The notes under the pieces are model-generated. The model made no database searches. It had not been told where the DNA came from and saw nothing but the letters and a program-made list of their open reading frames with translations. Of a stretch of DNA of 64,000 nt, positions 46,466 to 57,655 are shown one piece after another; within the stretch, counting starts at the first letter, position 1, and every line of letters starts with the position of its first letter. The stretch is from contig CM067359.1 of assembly GCA_034401795.1 (NCBI GenBank), positions 140,728,454-140,792,453 on the forward strand, given 5' to 3'. The position numbers and the translations under genes are program-made. Origin of the DNA: Chaetoderma sp. LZ-2023a. Its lineage: Eukaryota; Mollusca; Caudofoveata; Chaetodermatida; Chaetodermatidae.

Positions 46466-47650
46466 TGGGTGCCTGGTGCGTACATTCATCAAAGGCTCAT
46501 ATTCACGCCACGCGTCACTTGCTATTTTTCGGTAACGGCTTTGTTATAAATGCTGGTGATTTATATTTCAGCTTGCGGAAAAGGACTATCATTGATTCAT
46601 CCAGGCCAGACAAGTCGTTAATCTTGTAACAGGATTTTATTACAAATACATCGGAATGGGAAGAAAATCTTCACGATCCAAGATTTAATGAGGTTTTGTG
46701 GAGATCTTGCAAATGGGATTAGATGTTAGCTCAAGGCGTTTGGTGTGGGGTTGGGGCGTGGTTGCGTGTATTAATGGATTTGAGGGATTTAAAACACCAT
46801 TGCTGCTTTAAACATTCCCTGTTTCTATTACTATGTAGAGATATACATTTTTGCAAATACCGATATGTATTCATATACACCTTTGTCTAGGTCATTGTCC
46901 AAAATTCATGCGATTAAATGAAGAATCCCACTACTCTACCTCTTCACAACCGTTGCATTGTCATTGGTCTATGTCAGCTGCCTGTCTCAATATTGAGTCT
47001 GTGAGACAGATTTTGTTGTATAAAGTGATTGCACATTATGCGACAGTATGTTAGAATGTGCTCTGTAACTGGGTAACATTCATAGGATATCATCATGTGA
47101 TATATTGAAGATCTTAACCCATCTTGTGCCAACGTAACCATTTAATGGTAAAACTGACAAAGCAGTCTCTTCAGTGGTGTTGAGTAATGCCCATTTGCGG
47201 GCGAAAATAAGAACTGGCTCGGTTACAAAAATAGCCTCCTCTTGGCCTGCAAATGGATACTGATTATGCACAAATTTGAATTTTATGTCCATATAATGTT
47301 CAAACAGTCTTTATTTACAGGACAACTGAAAACCGTTTTATAAATTCCATTGGAAATCTTTAAAAATTGTTTTTTTCTTAGCCTGCAAGTGGACTGCGAC
47401 ACTTTCTTCTTTTTTTTTTTCTCCTTTTTTTTTTTTTTACAAATATCTAGCGTTAATGATTAATTAATTATAGGCCTATATAAGGGTATATTGAGCGCTT
47501 TGAGGCGCTTATGACACAAGAGGGGTTAAAAAGTTGTCATTTCGTATCAGATATATCACACGAGGTTAGTAAGATCTGGAATGAGCTGTTACTAAAATAT
47601 GATAAATATGATACCAAATGACAACTTGAGAAGGCGTTATCGAAATAAAG
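46466..47650. other. No recognised gene
   Basis: Contains a T-rich run (47,400-47,442) and small ORFs without domains. If the peptidase gene extends upstream this may be intron, but no exon was recognised. Confidence 0.4.
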
Positions 47651-47998
47651 TAGATCCATTTATAGTTATGCTCCGCCCATTTCTGACTACGCTCCGGCCA
47701 TGTTTTGAGCGTGTTTGAATCGATTTATATACTTTAAATATGAAATTCACAGAATCTCAATTTCAAGGTAACTATATAGGACACCTGTTAAATATTGCTT
47801 AAGTCAGCAACCGCGCCCAGTCAAATTAGTTTCAAAATATTCAACAAAATATGTATTAAATAGTAAGGACATACGCTTCGTTGACTGATTATTCAAGATT
47901 CATGACGGACCTAAATACGCAATTCATTGTGTATTCTGATTGTGACTCCAGCCTACATGTGACGTAATTGATTATAAGATCATGTACTTAAAGGACAA
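47651..47998 (+). mobile_element. MITE-like element, subfamily B
   Basis: GTTATGCTCCGCCCATTTCT, GAATCGATTTATATACTTTA, TCAATTTCAAGGTAACTATA, a core reduced to GCGCCCAGTCAAATTAGTTT, then CATGACGGACC, ACATGTGACGTAATTGATTA and a degraded right end. Confidence 0.82.
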
Positions 47999-47999
47999 T

Positions 48000-49730
48000 T
48001 CCGGGCTGATAAAAAGTGCTTTATTTGAAAGATTATTACATGTTTAATGAAATTGCGACAGAATAATAACCAGATAGAAATAGCGTAACCAACTATCGCT
48101 AGATAAAGTCGGTAAAATTGACAATTTTTCGCACATCGGGGCGCTGCCATTTTATCGCGTCTAGCGACGTCAGCCCCGCACCACCTCTATTGCTATGACT
48201 GGAGGAGCGAGGCCAATTGATGCGGGTATATATTTTAAGGAAGTATACGTAAATAATAATAGCAAAAGATCCGATAAAGCGATTCCAATGATTCTAGGAT
48301 TTCTAGATAGGCGTCGACCTCGGGATTAATATGATATAATGGATGTTAATATCGGACAAGAGATTCAAAAGACTGGAATATATACAAAAACTATTCAACT
48401 AAGATACGATCTGAGAATATGTTATCCTTTTGTGGTAAAATTCAGCATGAGATGGTATTTGTCTCGCAGACTCTATCTTTGCGTATTGTTATTAAATTGG
48501 AGTGGGCTTAAAGCTGAAAGAATTATATAATCATAATTTTGTTCACGTGAATATTGCCAGAGATATCACCAAATGAATTAACATTTTGACATAAAATCTG
48601 GGAATTTTCATCGCCTATCAATATTGCACGGCAAGCTGTAGTAATTTCAATAATTACGCTATTTCGAAGGAATATTTCCCGTCATGTGATAACATTGTAA
48701 AGCCTCGGCACAGAAAATTCTGTCATTGTAGCTGTAAAACGCATTCTGATATGAGATGATGGATAGAGCGCATCCTGAAATTTTTGTTTGAAATTTTGCT
48801 GGCTTAGTTTTTCCTGCAGAGTGTATCGTTTGAACGACTAGGCCGATTCTAACATCCCTAGCACTGGATACATCTTCGAATTTGCAGCTACAAGTAGGTA
48901 TCAAAATTATTGCAATCGGTTCTGTGGTTCCGGCAATATTATCATATTATATGCTTTCTTGGAATATATATTTACACTTTCTGCGACACACGCTCTAGCG
49001 GTATCTTGAGTCGGCTGAGTAATTTGACAATACGCGCGTGTCAAGTGTGCCGCTTCATTTAACCCTTATCGCATGGTGTAAAATGCGTAATAGCGTACTT
49101 ACAGAAATAGTGCCGGGGTACAATGACTTACAGCAGCATTATTACCAAAATGAATACATTCTGATAGGATAGAGAAATGGATCCATGCTTCAGCGGTCTA
49201 TGGATTAAGAATCCACCCCCCACCGACTTAGGATACTAGAATTACTTGGAAAACTTACTAGCTTAACTGGACAATGTCCTAACTATTACAAATTAGCACA
49301 TGATAGGCCTCCACGCATATACATATTTACTGTACAGCTTCGTGCTCGGCAAAGACAGCGTTCGTGCAGGGATGACGTCAGGATCTCGTGAAATCTCGCT
49401 CTCGTTGCAAGAACATCACGCCGCCAGGGAGATAAAATGATCCCATGTTTCCAATGGTATAATTACTAGTATTATTTGTCTATTGTTTTTATTTAGGATC
49501 CAATATGTTAGTCATATAAATAGTCTTTCAAATAAAGCCCACTTTTACCAATCCCGGAATTGTCCTTTAAGCTACAGATTGCATCTATCCATTGCAAGTG
49601 AACCTTCTGAATGTCAGCCATGCAATGCGATGACGAGAATAGAAGTGGTGTCGGCGGCAGTGACGGTGGTGGCAGCAACGACGACGTCGGCGATGACAAT
49701 TATATATACGAATGTACAAATTACCTTTGC
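48000..49730. other. No recognised gene; probable upstream intron
   Basis: No exon of the peptidase gene was identified here, and no tandem array is present. Small ORFs at 48,339-48,530 and 48,659-48,904 show no known domain. Confidence 0.4.
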
Positions 49731-49732
49731 AG

Positions 49733-49875
49733 GGACAGCTAACGGCTCTGTTTACTCACAACCTGATGTGTTCTTGAAGACTCTTCAAACTCTGCATCTT
49801 CAGTACGGGATTGATACTTTCTTTACAATCTGGGTGGACGCTGATGATAGGAATTCTTCTGCGAACATCATTCAG
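49733..49875 (+). CDS. M13 metallopeptidase exon 1 of those recognised
   Basis: This exon encodes the N-terminal helical part of an M13 zinc metallopeptidase ectodomain (neprilysin/ECE type), a membrane-anchored family that cleaves peptides outside the cell. The acceptor is CTTTGCAG at 49,725-49,732 and the donor is CAG|GTATGT after 49,875. It starts in phase 1 (the first two bases complete a codon) and ends on a codon boundary. The segment YGIDTFFTIWVDADDRNSSA matches the family stretch where a beta strand ends in a D-x-x-N pattern just before the D-Q-x-G-L-x-L-P motif encoded by the next exon. The upstream exons (cytoplasmic tail, transmembrane segment and first Cys region) were not found. 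Which M13 member this is cannot be told from this part. Confidence 0.85.
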
Positions 49876-50399
49876 GTATGTCAAAGGCACAATTTGTATG
49901 AGTTATTCTCTTTTTATTTGTCCTTCTGTAATTATCATCATATCAACAAAGACTGGTAAATCAGTATTCAGCATGATGGAGATGCTAACCTTTCGAGCCT
50001 TCTACCTTAGCGACGCAGATTACTGGGCTGGTAGTAGGACAAAGCAGGACCCTATTGGCCCAGTAGTGGCCCAGTACTGGCATAGTAGCCTGCGTTATCA
50101 GCGTAGATAGTTATATAACTGCGTGCTTGCATTCTCCCAGTACATGTTGAGCTGTTTCTGGAGATAAACTTCAGCGTGCCATTCTCCACTCTGTAGCGGA
50201 GCATTGTTCAAAGTCTCCACTCTGCAGCGCGGCATTGTTCAAAGTATCCACTCTGCATCGGGACATTGTTCAAGGTCTCCAGTCTGCATCGGGATATCAT
50301 TAAAGGTCTCCGAACGGCAGTGGGGGCATTGTTAAAAGTCTCCTGTCTGCATCGAGGCATTCTTCACATGCTCCTGTTGGTGTTGTGTATGTCAAACTT

Positions 50400-50565
50400 T
50401 GAAATTCAGGCACGCATGCAGACATGCAGGCAGGCATGCCAGTACGGAGTTAAATGGACGGATGGATGGACAGACATGGAAGTCTAGATGAACAAACGGA
50501 CAGACGGATTCCTGGAGGCAGGCATGCAGGTAGGCAGGCAGACCCGTAGTCAGGCAAGAATGAAG
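50400..50565. repeat. GGCA/GACA-rich satellite in the intron
   Basis: Degenerate tetranucleotides (GCATGCAGACATGCAGGCAG, GGACGGATGGATGGACAGAC). Preceded (50,180-50,370) by five or six diverged direct repeats of about 37 bases around GTCTCCACTCTGCAGCG / GGCATTGTTCAAAG. Confidence 0.75.
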
Positions 50566-50673
50566 TCAGGTAAACATAGAAACATACAGTGAGACATGAA
50601 TGCTATACCCTCTTCTCCGTAAAAGGTGAGGGTAATTGACGTTCACTCATTATTATGTGGGACTTTTTTTCAG

Positions 50674-50853
50674 TTTGACCAGGCTGGCCTGAAGTTGCCG
50701 GACAGGACGTATTATTTCAGAAATGCATCAGATCCCGTCCTTGTTGCATACCGCCAGTATATCGGGAAAGTAGCCAGCTTACTCGGAGCTACTCAAGCAA
50801 ACGCCAGACAGTTTGCTAATGACGTCATACAGTTTGAAGCAAAACTGGCCACG
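50674..50853 (+). CDS. M13 metallopeptidase exon 2 of those recognised
   Basis: A 180-base, 60-codon exon in phase 0 at both ends; acceptor TTTTTTTCAG, donor ACG|GTAAAT. It begins FDQAGLKLPDRTYYF, the strongest family signature here (D-Q-x-G-L-x-L-P-x-R-x-Y-Y). It continues with AYRQYIGKVASLLGA and FANDVIQFEAKLA, corresponding to the helical segment with Y-x-x-Y-M/I-x-K-x-A-x-L-L-G. It joins the preceding exon in frame without loss of the family pattern. The chance TGACGTCA at 50,820 encodes part of NDVIQ. Confidence 0.93.
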
Positions 50854-51044
50854 GTAAATATATGAGTATTAATATCACCTCAACTTGAACTTCAATTAAA
50901 CAAGATAAACTAAGATTTTCCAAATTTGTAATGAATCATGCTGAACATGAAATAATTAAGTTTACGGTATCAAGCACATTTACAAAACAAATATCATTGT
51001 CATCGCTTATTGCTTTCTGTGTTCTTTTAATTATATTTTATTGC

Positions 51045-51381
51045 AACCCCTCATCAGTCAAATGACGTCATAATCAACTACGTGATGTGTAGAATGATAA
51101 TCAATTACAGTATGAATGACTCGATTTAGTCCGTCTTAAACGCTTAATAGTCCAACACGTTGCACGAATTGTATGTATTTACTATTTAATAAATATAATG
51201 TAGAATATTTTAAAACTAACAGCATCCAGTCAAATTAGTTTCAAAATATTCAACAACTTACCTGTATAGTTTTCTGGAAGTTGATAGTCAGGATATTCAG
51301 GAATCGATCGATCCCAACATGGGCAAAGTGTGGGTGGAGCTCAGCTATAAATGGGCGGGGCATAGCTAAAACTCGTCCATT
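51045..51381 (-). mobile_element. MITE-like element in an intron
   Basis: AATGACGTCATAATCAACTA, GTATGTATTTACTATTTAAT, core GCATCCAGTCAAATTAGTTT, then CAACTTACCTGTATAG, GATCGATCGATCCCAACATG, AGTGTGGGTGGAGC, GGGCGGGGCATAGCTAAAAC. Both outer ends are slightly decayed. Confidence 0.83.
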
Positions 51382-51540
51382 CGTCTACTCTGTGGTATGA
51401 TCAGGCGAAAACATGAACAGTTTGCATTAGTACACATTCTCCAATAAGTGATCTCGATATACTACATATATCTTACAAGACACTCACCATAGCCTTTTCT
51501 AAGTGATAACATGTATTCGGGTTTACCTTCATTGAAGAAC

Positions 51541-51793
51541 CCAGTTTCTAGGGCAATCATATGACGTCATAATCAACTACGTCACATGCAGACTGGCGTT
51601 GTACGAAATCCATGTCTTTACCATTTAATAAATATTCGTTTAAATATTTTGAAACCGATTTCACTGGCCGCTGTTGCTGCCATACGCAGCAATATTACCC
51701 AGTCAAATTCGTTTCAAAATGTTCAACAGCTTACCTGTAATAGTTTTCTAGTAATTGTGATTCAGAGTTTATAGAGATAGGGATCGTTTGATG
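51541..51793 (-). mobile_element. MITE-like element, truncated, in an intron
   Basis: CAATCATATGACGTCATAAT, the block GTCTTTACCATTTAATAAAT, core pair GCTGTTGCTGCCATACGCAG, and CAGCTTACCTGTAATAG. The GC-rich terminal part is missing. Confidence 0.8.
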
Positions 51794-51912
51794 TCACAGG
51801 TATAGCTTATAAATAAGTTAACATGTTTTTCCAAAACAAAAACAAGAAATTGTTAGTTAGTCCAATTTTGAACACAATGTGGACTTAAGAAATGTGTTGT
51901 TGAATATTTGTT

Positions 51913-52289
51913 AACGTAGTTTTAGCTACGCACCGCCCATCTCTATCTAAGCTCGACCTACACCACGCTCGTGTTGGGAACGATCGATCTCTGAACTCCC
52001 TGACTATCAATTTCCAGAAAGCTATGCAGGTAAGCTGTTGAATACTTTGAAACTAATTCGACTGCTGTTGTTGACTATGGCAGCAACAGCCCTAAGTCAA
52101 ATTAGTTTCAAAATATTCAACAACATGTTTATTAAATTGAATTGTCCAATTCGTACGTGTCGGACATTTAAACGTTAAAGACGGTCTATTTGGAATCATT
52201 CATGATACCATGATTATTACGTCAGCCTACACGTCGCTTAGTTGATTATGACGTCATATGATGGATGGATAAACTGGAAAGGTGAATTG
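51913..52289 (+). mobile_element. MITE-like element, complete copy, in an intron
   Basis: GTTTTAGCTACGCACCGCCC, GAACGATCGATC, CTATGCAGGTAAGCTGTTGA, core GCTGTTGTTGACTATGGCAG, CATGTTTATTAAATTGAATT, TACACGTCGCTTAGTTGATT, ATGACGTCATATGATGGATG, ending AACTGGAAAGGTGAATTG. Confidence 0.87.
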
Positions 52290-52372
52290 GATTGGAAGAC
52301 AGTGCTGCCTTAGGCAGCAACGTCTTCCAATCCAATTACGTTCAAAATATTCAACAGGACGTTTATTTTGTT
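52286..52372. mobile_element. MITE core fragment with its own hairpin
   Basis: TTGGATTGGAAGAC and GTCTTCCAATCCAA (within 52,286-52,340) pair around AGTGCTGCCTTAGGCAGCAA. The fragment continues GTTCAAAATATTCAACAGGA then CGTTTATT, the right-of-core block. It abuts the preceding complete copy directly. Confidence 0.7.
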
Positions 52373-53162
52373 TTTGAAAATAAGTGACGTTATTTCTGAG
52401 CGGTACTACACGCATATGAAGAATATCAAGCCTCCGCATTGTCCGATCGCGCACAACCTACCTCATTATCCACCTTCTGAAAGCCCATCCAGAAACGTGC
52501 TCCAAATCAGTCGAACAAGACATGATTTAAATCCTGTCATGGCGAATCCGGCTAAAACCAGTCTCTTGCAGGCCAAGAGAAGACCTTTTTCGAAAATTCA
52601 CCACTGGAATTACTGGCTCTGTAACCGGTAAAAGAATTGTCTTTTTTATGGCAGTGGTATTCGACATTTCTAGTATATTCGATTGAATTTGTATTCTGGA
52701 ATGTTCGCAGTTAGCTCCCATTCTGAGAATAATGCTCATTTATACACATAGACATTAGCAGCTGTTTTTTAAAAGATGGCGTATATATGCCCGGCATGTT
52801 CGAATGTAGGGTATTCTGACAAAGAGATTAAAAATAAATGAATTACGGTACGTTTCTCCTTTAGGGCATTACCACCGAATATGTGATACTCGTTTCGTTT
52901 CACTTCCTTTCAAATTGAATTTGAGTCTAAACTCCGTTAGTAAATTCCACGAGAAATTATGTCTTTGAAGATGTCCCAATAATTCCACTTCGGGCAATAT
53001 GTCACCGTCAGCCTGAATCCGTGCATTAACAGACGCAATGGAATAACAATCGCAAACCAAAGGACTTCTAATAAATCTGCCTGGGAAATCATTCTGTCCA
53101 TCCTATTTCTGTGTAATCTGTCTGTATCGCCATTTTTTGTATTTATTTCTATTTTTTGGCAG

Positions 53163-53255
53163 ATATTCGTCGCAGAATCTTCATTTGAACGGAGCGATCC
53201 TGAGCAGGCTTACTATAAAATTACATTGGCAGAGTTTACACAGCTCTGCCCGGCG
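53163..53255 (+). CDS. M13 metallopeptidase exon 3 of those recognised
   Basis: A 93-base, 31-codon exon in phase 0 at both ends. The acceptor is a T-rich tract ending TTTTGGCAG; the donor is GCG|GTAAGG. It encodes FERSDPEQAYYKITLAEFTQ, corresponding to the family segment R-x-D-x-E-x-x-Y-x-K-x-T-L-A-E-L that follows the helical stretch in the previous exon. The following LCPA carries a Cys where many relatives have a hydrophobic residue. The next part of the family fold (about 50-70 residues, often starting with an aromatic-rich D-W segment) was not found before the next recognised exon. Confidence 0.87.
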
Positions 53256-54165
53256 GTAAGGGATTACAGCATCACGTCACCGTGTCTGATACTATTGTAT
53301 TGCCGCCTTAAAATCAAACCTGCTCGAAAGACGGCATGAGTTTAGGAACCACAGGATTATGGTTCTTTAAGAAGGGTGGTCGTAAAACCACATGTCTCAA
53401 CGAACCACAATCTTTGGGCTCCAAGAGACATATCATATTGAAAATCATTTGTATTAAGTGACAACCTGTCTGTAGTAATTAAGGTCCACGTGCGCTTCTT
53501 AAGGTTATCCTGCCGCTCATTTCATTCTATATTTAATTACTCGATGCGGGAATAGTTGGGGCCTTAGGGCGGTTTATTCGAAAATGGCTTTATTGGAATT
53601 TTCTAAGATTAAAAGGCGCGCAGACACACGCGGCTGTAGATGCGACCGAGGACTGTTATTAGCAAGACACATATTTCTATGGCGCCTACAGACATAGAAT
53701 ACTTTACTTTCATAGATATACTTATGGTACATAAGGATTATAACAAGGTACACGTTCGCCGTTCTGAGATGAAGATTTTACACTGATGTTAACTAATCTT
53801 ATCTTAAAAGTTATAGTATATATTCTCTATCTGATATCAAGTCATTTCTGGCGTATTCATTTATCTGTATTATAATTATCTGCTTTTCGTTCCAGTTAAA
53901 TTCGTTTCAAAATATGGAAAATGTTACCTGTATAATTACTTTTACACCCCTCTGCCAAACTGTAGATTGCGCCTCGTTGATTGAACGAATGTACCGAGGC
54001 AGACAACCAAGGTATTTTCTGATTGGTGGAAATGTACATAATGGCCGCCTGCATAGATTGGAGAAAAATGTATTAGAAGCCCCGATATCTTTCTTTGACC
54101 ACATGATAAAGAGTTATAGTACAATACACCACGCATAGTTATGTGTGATAAATGGATGAATCCAA
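53256..54165. other. Intron with a small MITE fragment
   Basis: No exon signature found. At about 53,890-53,935 the sequence CAGTTAAATTCGTTTCAAAA then GTTACCTGTATAATT is a core/donor-block fragment of the MITE family (minus). The 74-codon ORF at 53,914-54,138 overlaps it and shows no domain. Confidence 0.5.
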
Positions 54166-54356
54166 TTTGTCACCCAGGTATATGATGTCATAATAAATTA
54201 CGTCACATGTAGACTGACATCACAATACAATGCGTAATGAGTGACGTCGCTAAGTCCGTCATGAACTTTTAAACGCCCGTCATATGCACGAATTGTATGT
54301 CTATACTACTTCATAAACATTCTATTGAATATTTTGAAACTGATTTGACTGGACGT
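54166..54356 (-). mobile_element. MITE-like element, subfamily B right half, in an intron
   Basis: GGTATATGATGTCATAATAA, TACGTCACATGTAGACTGAC, GAGTGACGTC, CACGAATTGTATGTCTATAC, and core start ATTTTGAAACTGATTTGACT followed by GGACG. The left arm is absent. Confidence 0.78.
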
Positions 54357-55284
54357 TGATGATGCAGGTTATCTGTAGCCTATAGATACCTTGAAATTGG
54401 GATTCTCGGAACTCTTGTTTGAATGTCCCCACACACTTGCAGGTGAGCCATGTTAATCAGAGCTTAAGATTAGACAGTCATGGACTGTATGTTTGACTTG
54501 TGGCGATATAACCGTTGTGAAGTGATTGGCATGTATCAGGAACAGCGGCGACCACTGTTATGACAAACACATTTTCAAATAGACTTTGCGTCTGAGTTCT
54601 GATCATGCCATCTAGATTTATCCGAGCCCACTCAATTCATAGAGGAAACTGTCGATAGATTTGCACATCCTTTTCTTGGTCCTAAATTCCAAGAGTTTCA
54701 ATTAGAGGCTCCAACCAATATTAAAAGACCTGCCTATATCGACGAAGTGAGATAAGAGACCTTTCTTCGTGGGAACCATTCTCGATGCATTGGCTGAAGT
54801 ACGCCAATTGATCTTCCATGTGTTTGTCCTGTCTGAAGAAATACCTGATCATGGAGAGGAGTGTATTAGATTCCAGGTCTATTGTATCATTTGGCCGATT
54901 GTTCTCCCCAGCAGCTTTCCCACACGTTAGTCAATGGGTGTAATTCTTAACACCGCATAGACTTTGCACCATGTATTTAGTTATTTGTTTCTTGGCGTAT
55001 AATGGATCCCTACCATCACAGTGGATGTAATGTCACATCTGAACCATCTCCAGCTATTAATCCCCAATATCTTTACACCGGTACCCATTTATACTCCTGT
55101 GTGATGGAAGGAGACTGCCCAAGTTTCCAATAAGTGCGTTATAAGCAGTAATGAGGCGCGAACCCGGGTGGGTGCATATATGTTTACAAGCCAAACATGT
55201 CATTGCTGCCATAGCGCGCTATTAATTTGCATTACAGAACTTTGCTTATTTTCAAGGACGGAATCTTTCCTTTAACAATTTTAT
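54357..55284. other. Intron, no recognised feature
   Basis: A short plus-strand open patch near 54,630-54,750 (FIEETVDRFAHPFLGPKFQE) shows no family I recognise and no clear splice boundaries. Nothing else stands out. Confidence 0.35.
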
Positions 55285-55425
55285 CCTTAAAATTCCAGTC
55301 TCAATTTCAAGACAACTATTTAGGAAAGTTGTTGGATATTTGGAAACTAACTTGACTAGAACCTGTTGCTGCCATAGGCAGCAACAGCTCTCAGTCAAAT
55401 TAGTTTTAAAATATTCAACATATAT
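55285..55425 (+). mobile_element. MITE core fragment, subfamily B
   Basis: CTCAATTTCAAGACAACTAT, then the complete core hairpin: GGAAACTAACTTGACTAGAA, CTGTTGCTGCCATAGGCAGC, AACAGCTCTCAGTCAAATTA, GTTTTAAAATATTCAACATA. Outer arms absent. Confidence 0.8.
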
Positions 55426-55544
55426 CTTGTGTGTAGCGGTTATACGGTAACATACCCACGCAGTATGTTCAAGACACGCGGTAGTTCCTTTCATATACGT
55501 AAGGATACATAATTTCTGTCTGTATTTTAGATTGACTGGCTGAA

Positions 55545-55640
55545 GCTGCTGACTCCTATTTTCCCCGGGGTGACTCGAACCACCCATGTACTCGTAACAA
55601 GTCGGGGTTACTTCCGCAAGCTATCCAGCCTCCTGGTGAG
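55545..55640 (-). mobile_element. Candidate tRNA-derived SINE head
   Basis: On the minus strand, a box A-like TAGCTTGCGGAAG (plus 55,611-55,623) is followed about 30 bases later by a box B-like GGTTCGAGTCA (plus 55,571-55,581). A CCCCGGGG stem follows. The spacing matches an internal pol III promoter. No full cloverleaf was verified, so a SINE or decayed tRNA is more likely than a working tRNA gene. Confidence 0.4.
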
Positions 55641-55796
55641 AACAAACGAGAGGTTAGTAGATAGCTTAGTTAGCTTGGTTTGAACTAAGCACACTTTATT
55701 AGTATGTGCAGCGTTGGTAGAGTAACGACAGAGCCGGGTTAAGCATATTTGGGGCCCAGGGTAAATTGGTTGTGTGGGCAGGTGGGTCAATGATGA

Positions 55797-55965
55797 AACC
55801 ACCACCACGACGACCACCACCACCACCACCACCACCACCACCACCACGACCACCACCACCACCACCACCACCAGCATTACCACTGCCACCACCACCACCA
55901 CCACCACCACCACCATCACCACCTCACCACCACCACCACCACTCAACCATCACCACCACCACCAG
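55797..55965. repeat. (CCA)n microsatellite
   Basis: CCA/ACC triplets with CGA, GCA and TCA interruptions. ORFs across it (poly-Pro, poly-Thr, poly-Val) are repeat products. A MITE core/donor fragment follows at 55,967-56,050 (CTTTCAAAGTTTTCAACAAC, TTACG). Confidence 0.95.
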
Positions 55966-56285
55966 CGTCTTGTTAAATTGCTTTCAAAGTTTTCAACAAC
56001 TTACGTATATCATGACTGTAAAACTGAGATACTCGAAATTCAGGTCCAGATGTGTAAAATGCGATAAATTTTGGAAACCCCTTATTTTTCGCCCCAGGAC
56101 TATAACTTGTTAGCCATTAATCCCGCTATGAGTAACGGCGCAAAGCCCGAGACCGATTATGTACAATCACACACATGATAATACCACCAGAACGGCAGGG
56201 ACAATCTCGGTAATTTCTTACGCTTACATAATTATGCCATTAGACGGCTTCTGAGAGTACTATGGGGGATGTGGGATCGTGTGCG

Positions 56286-56603
56286 CCAATGGACCTTTCC
56301 GCTTTTAGCTATGCCCCGCCCATCACTTTGCTCGCGTTGATCCATCTCTGAACTCCCTGACCATTAATTTCCTATGGCGGCAACAGCGCCCAGTCAAATT
56401 AGTTTCAAAATAGTCAACATCATGTTTATTAAATATCAAAGACATACAATTCGTGCAAAGTGTTGGACTATTAAGCGTTAAAGACGGGCTATTTCGAATC
56501 ATTCATGACGCCATGATTATGACGTCATCATGCACGTCGCATAGTTAATTATGACGCCATATGACGTCAGATGATCGATGGATAAACTTGGAAAGGTCCA
56601 CTA
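56286..56603 (+). mobile_element. MITE-like element in an intron
   Basis: Starts CAATGGACCTTTCCGCTTTT, has GCTATGCCCCGCCCATC, and lost most of the left arm and first core arm. It continues GGCAACAGCGCCCAGTCAAA, CATGTTTATTAAATATCAAA, two TGACGTCAT-type sites and ATGATCGATGGATAAACTTG, ending GAAAGGTCC. Confidence 0.85.
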
Positions 56604-56683
56604 TTAATGGTTCAACAAGACAGCCTAAGAACTGACCGAAATATATGTATTATTTTATATATTCAGTACAATCAAATAAAAAA

Positions 56684-56765
56684 GCAATAGAGGGATCCTC
56701 TAGCTATGTCCCGCCCATTTCTAACCAAGCTCTGCGCACGTTTTGCCAATCTAAAAATAGAGGCG
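56684..56765 (+). mobile_element. MITE subfamily B left-end fragment
   Basis: CAATAGAGGGATCCTCTAGC then TATGTCCCGCCCATTTCTAA. The first 13 bases match the reverse complement of the right end of the copy at 60,273-60,645 (GATCCCTCTATTG), supporting them as the B-type terminus. Confidence 0.75.
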
Positions 56766-57327
56766 TGCCTTCTATGAGAATACACCTCTAATGTACTGAC
56801 CGGCCATCTTATCACGTCATCACAACGACTAGACTGTTACACAGACTCCACTTCGGCGACCATACATATCGGGACAGTCCATCTCCGTAGAGGACTGTAA
56901 AGGGAACACTATGGATCGTGTTGATTTTGGTATGATATTAACCTCTGTAGCACTAGCTTAATACAGGCATTAAAATGGACTTGATCTATCCAGTGGTTCG
57001 TGTGATATCAATATCCACGCAATGTCAGCAAATTCTTGACCTCATTTTGTGTGCGACAGACGTGCCACAGATTTTATTTTTACGACGAAGTCAGAGGGAC
57101 TAACTTTCTGTTAACTACTTGTCATACAGACTACTATAGGTTTTATATCATCTCGTTTTACGTGAATTAATATTGTATGGTATGAGGAGAGTAGCGCTCG
57201 TGTCCTTTTAAGTTTCAATTCTCCCCTACCACCATATTCTGGTGGAAATCACTACGCCAATGGCTACTCAATGCATACGAGACACTTTGCTCGAACTCGA
57301 ATCGAGGAAGATCTCACGAGATACGAA

Positions 57328-57655
57328 TGCCGTTTTGCGTGTGTTGGAATCGATTTATATACATTAAACTCCGACTTTCCCGAATCCCATATTCAAGGTA
57401 ATTAGGCCTATACAGGTAAGCTATTGAATATTTGGAAACTAATTTAATTGGGCGCTGTTGCTGCCTATACCAAATTAGTTTCAAATTAATCAACATAATG
57501 TTTAATAAATTGTAAATCCATCAAAGACATACAATTCCTGCACAGGACGGACTATTCCAACTTCATGACGGAGTATTCCCTGTCAAGTATGATTGTGACG
57601 GCAGCCTGCATTTGACTTAATTGAGTAGAAGGGCGTATACTTGAGTAACGGATCG
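57328..57655 (+). mobile_element. MITE-like element, subfamily B, in an intron
   Basis: GTGTTGGAATCGATTTATAT, TATTCAAGGTAATTAGGCCT, ATACAGGTAAGCTATTGAAT, a shortened core (GGGCGCTGTTGCTGCCTATA), AATCCATCAAAGACATACAA, then the B right arm to ACTTGAGTAACGGATCG. Confidence 0.82.

Noticed and set aside
53914..54138. Overlapping ORFs on both strands
   Set aside because: The left part overlaps a MITE fragment and no domain is recognisable.
54630..54750. Open patch FIEETVDRFAHPFLGPKFQE as the missing M13 exon
   Set aside because: It does not match the expected family segment and lacks suitable splice sites in the required phase.
55608..56113. Poly-Pro, poly-Thr and poly-Val ORFs
   Set aside because: Products of the (CCA)n microsatellite in an intron.
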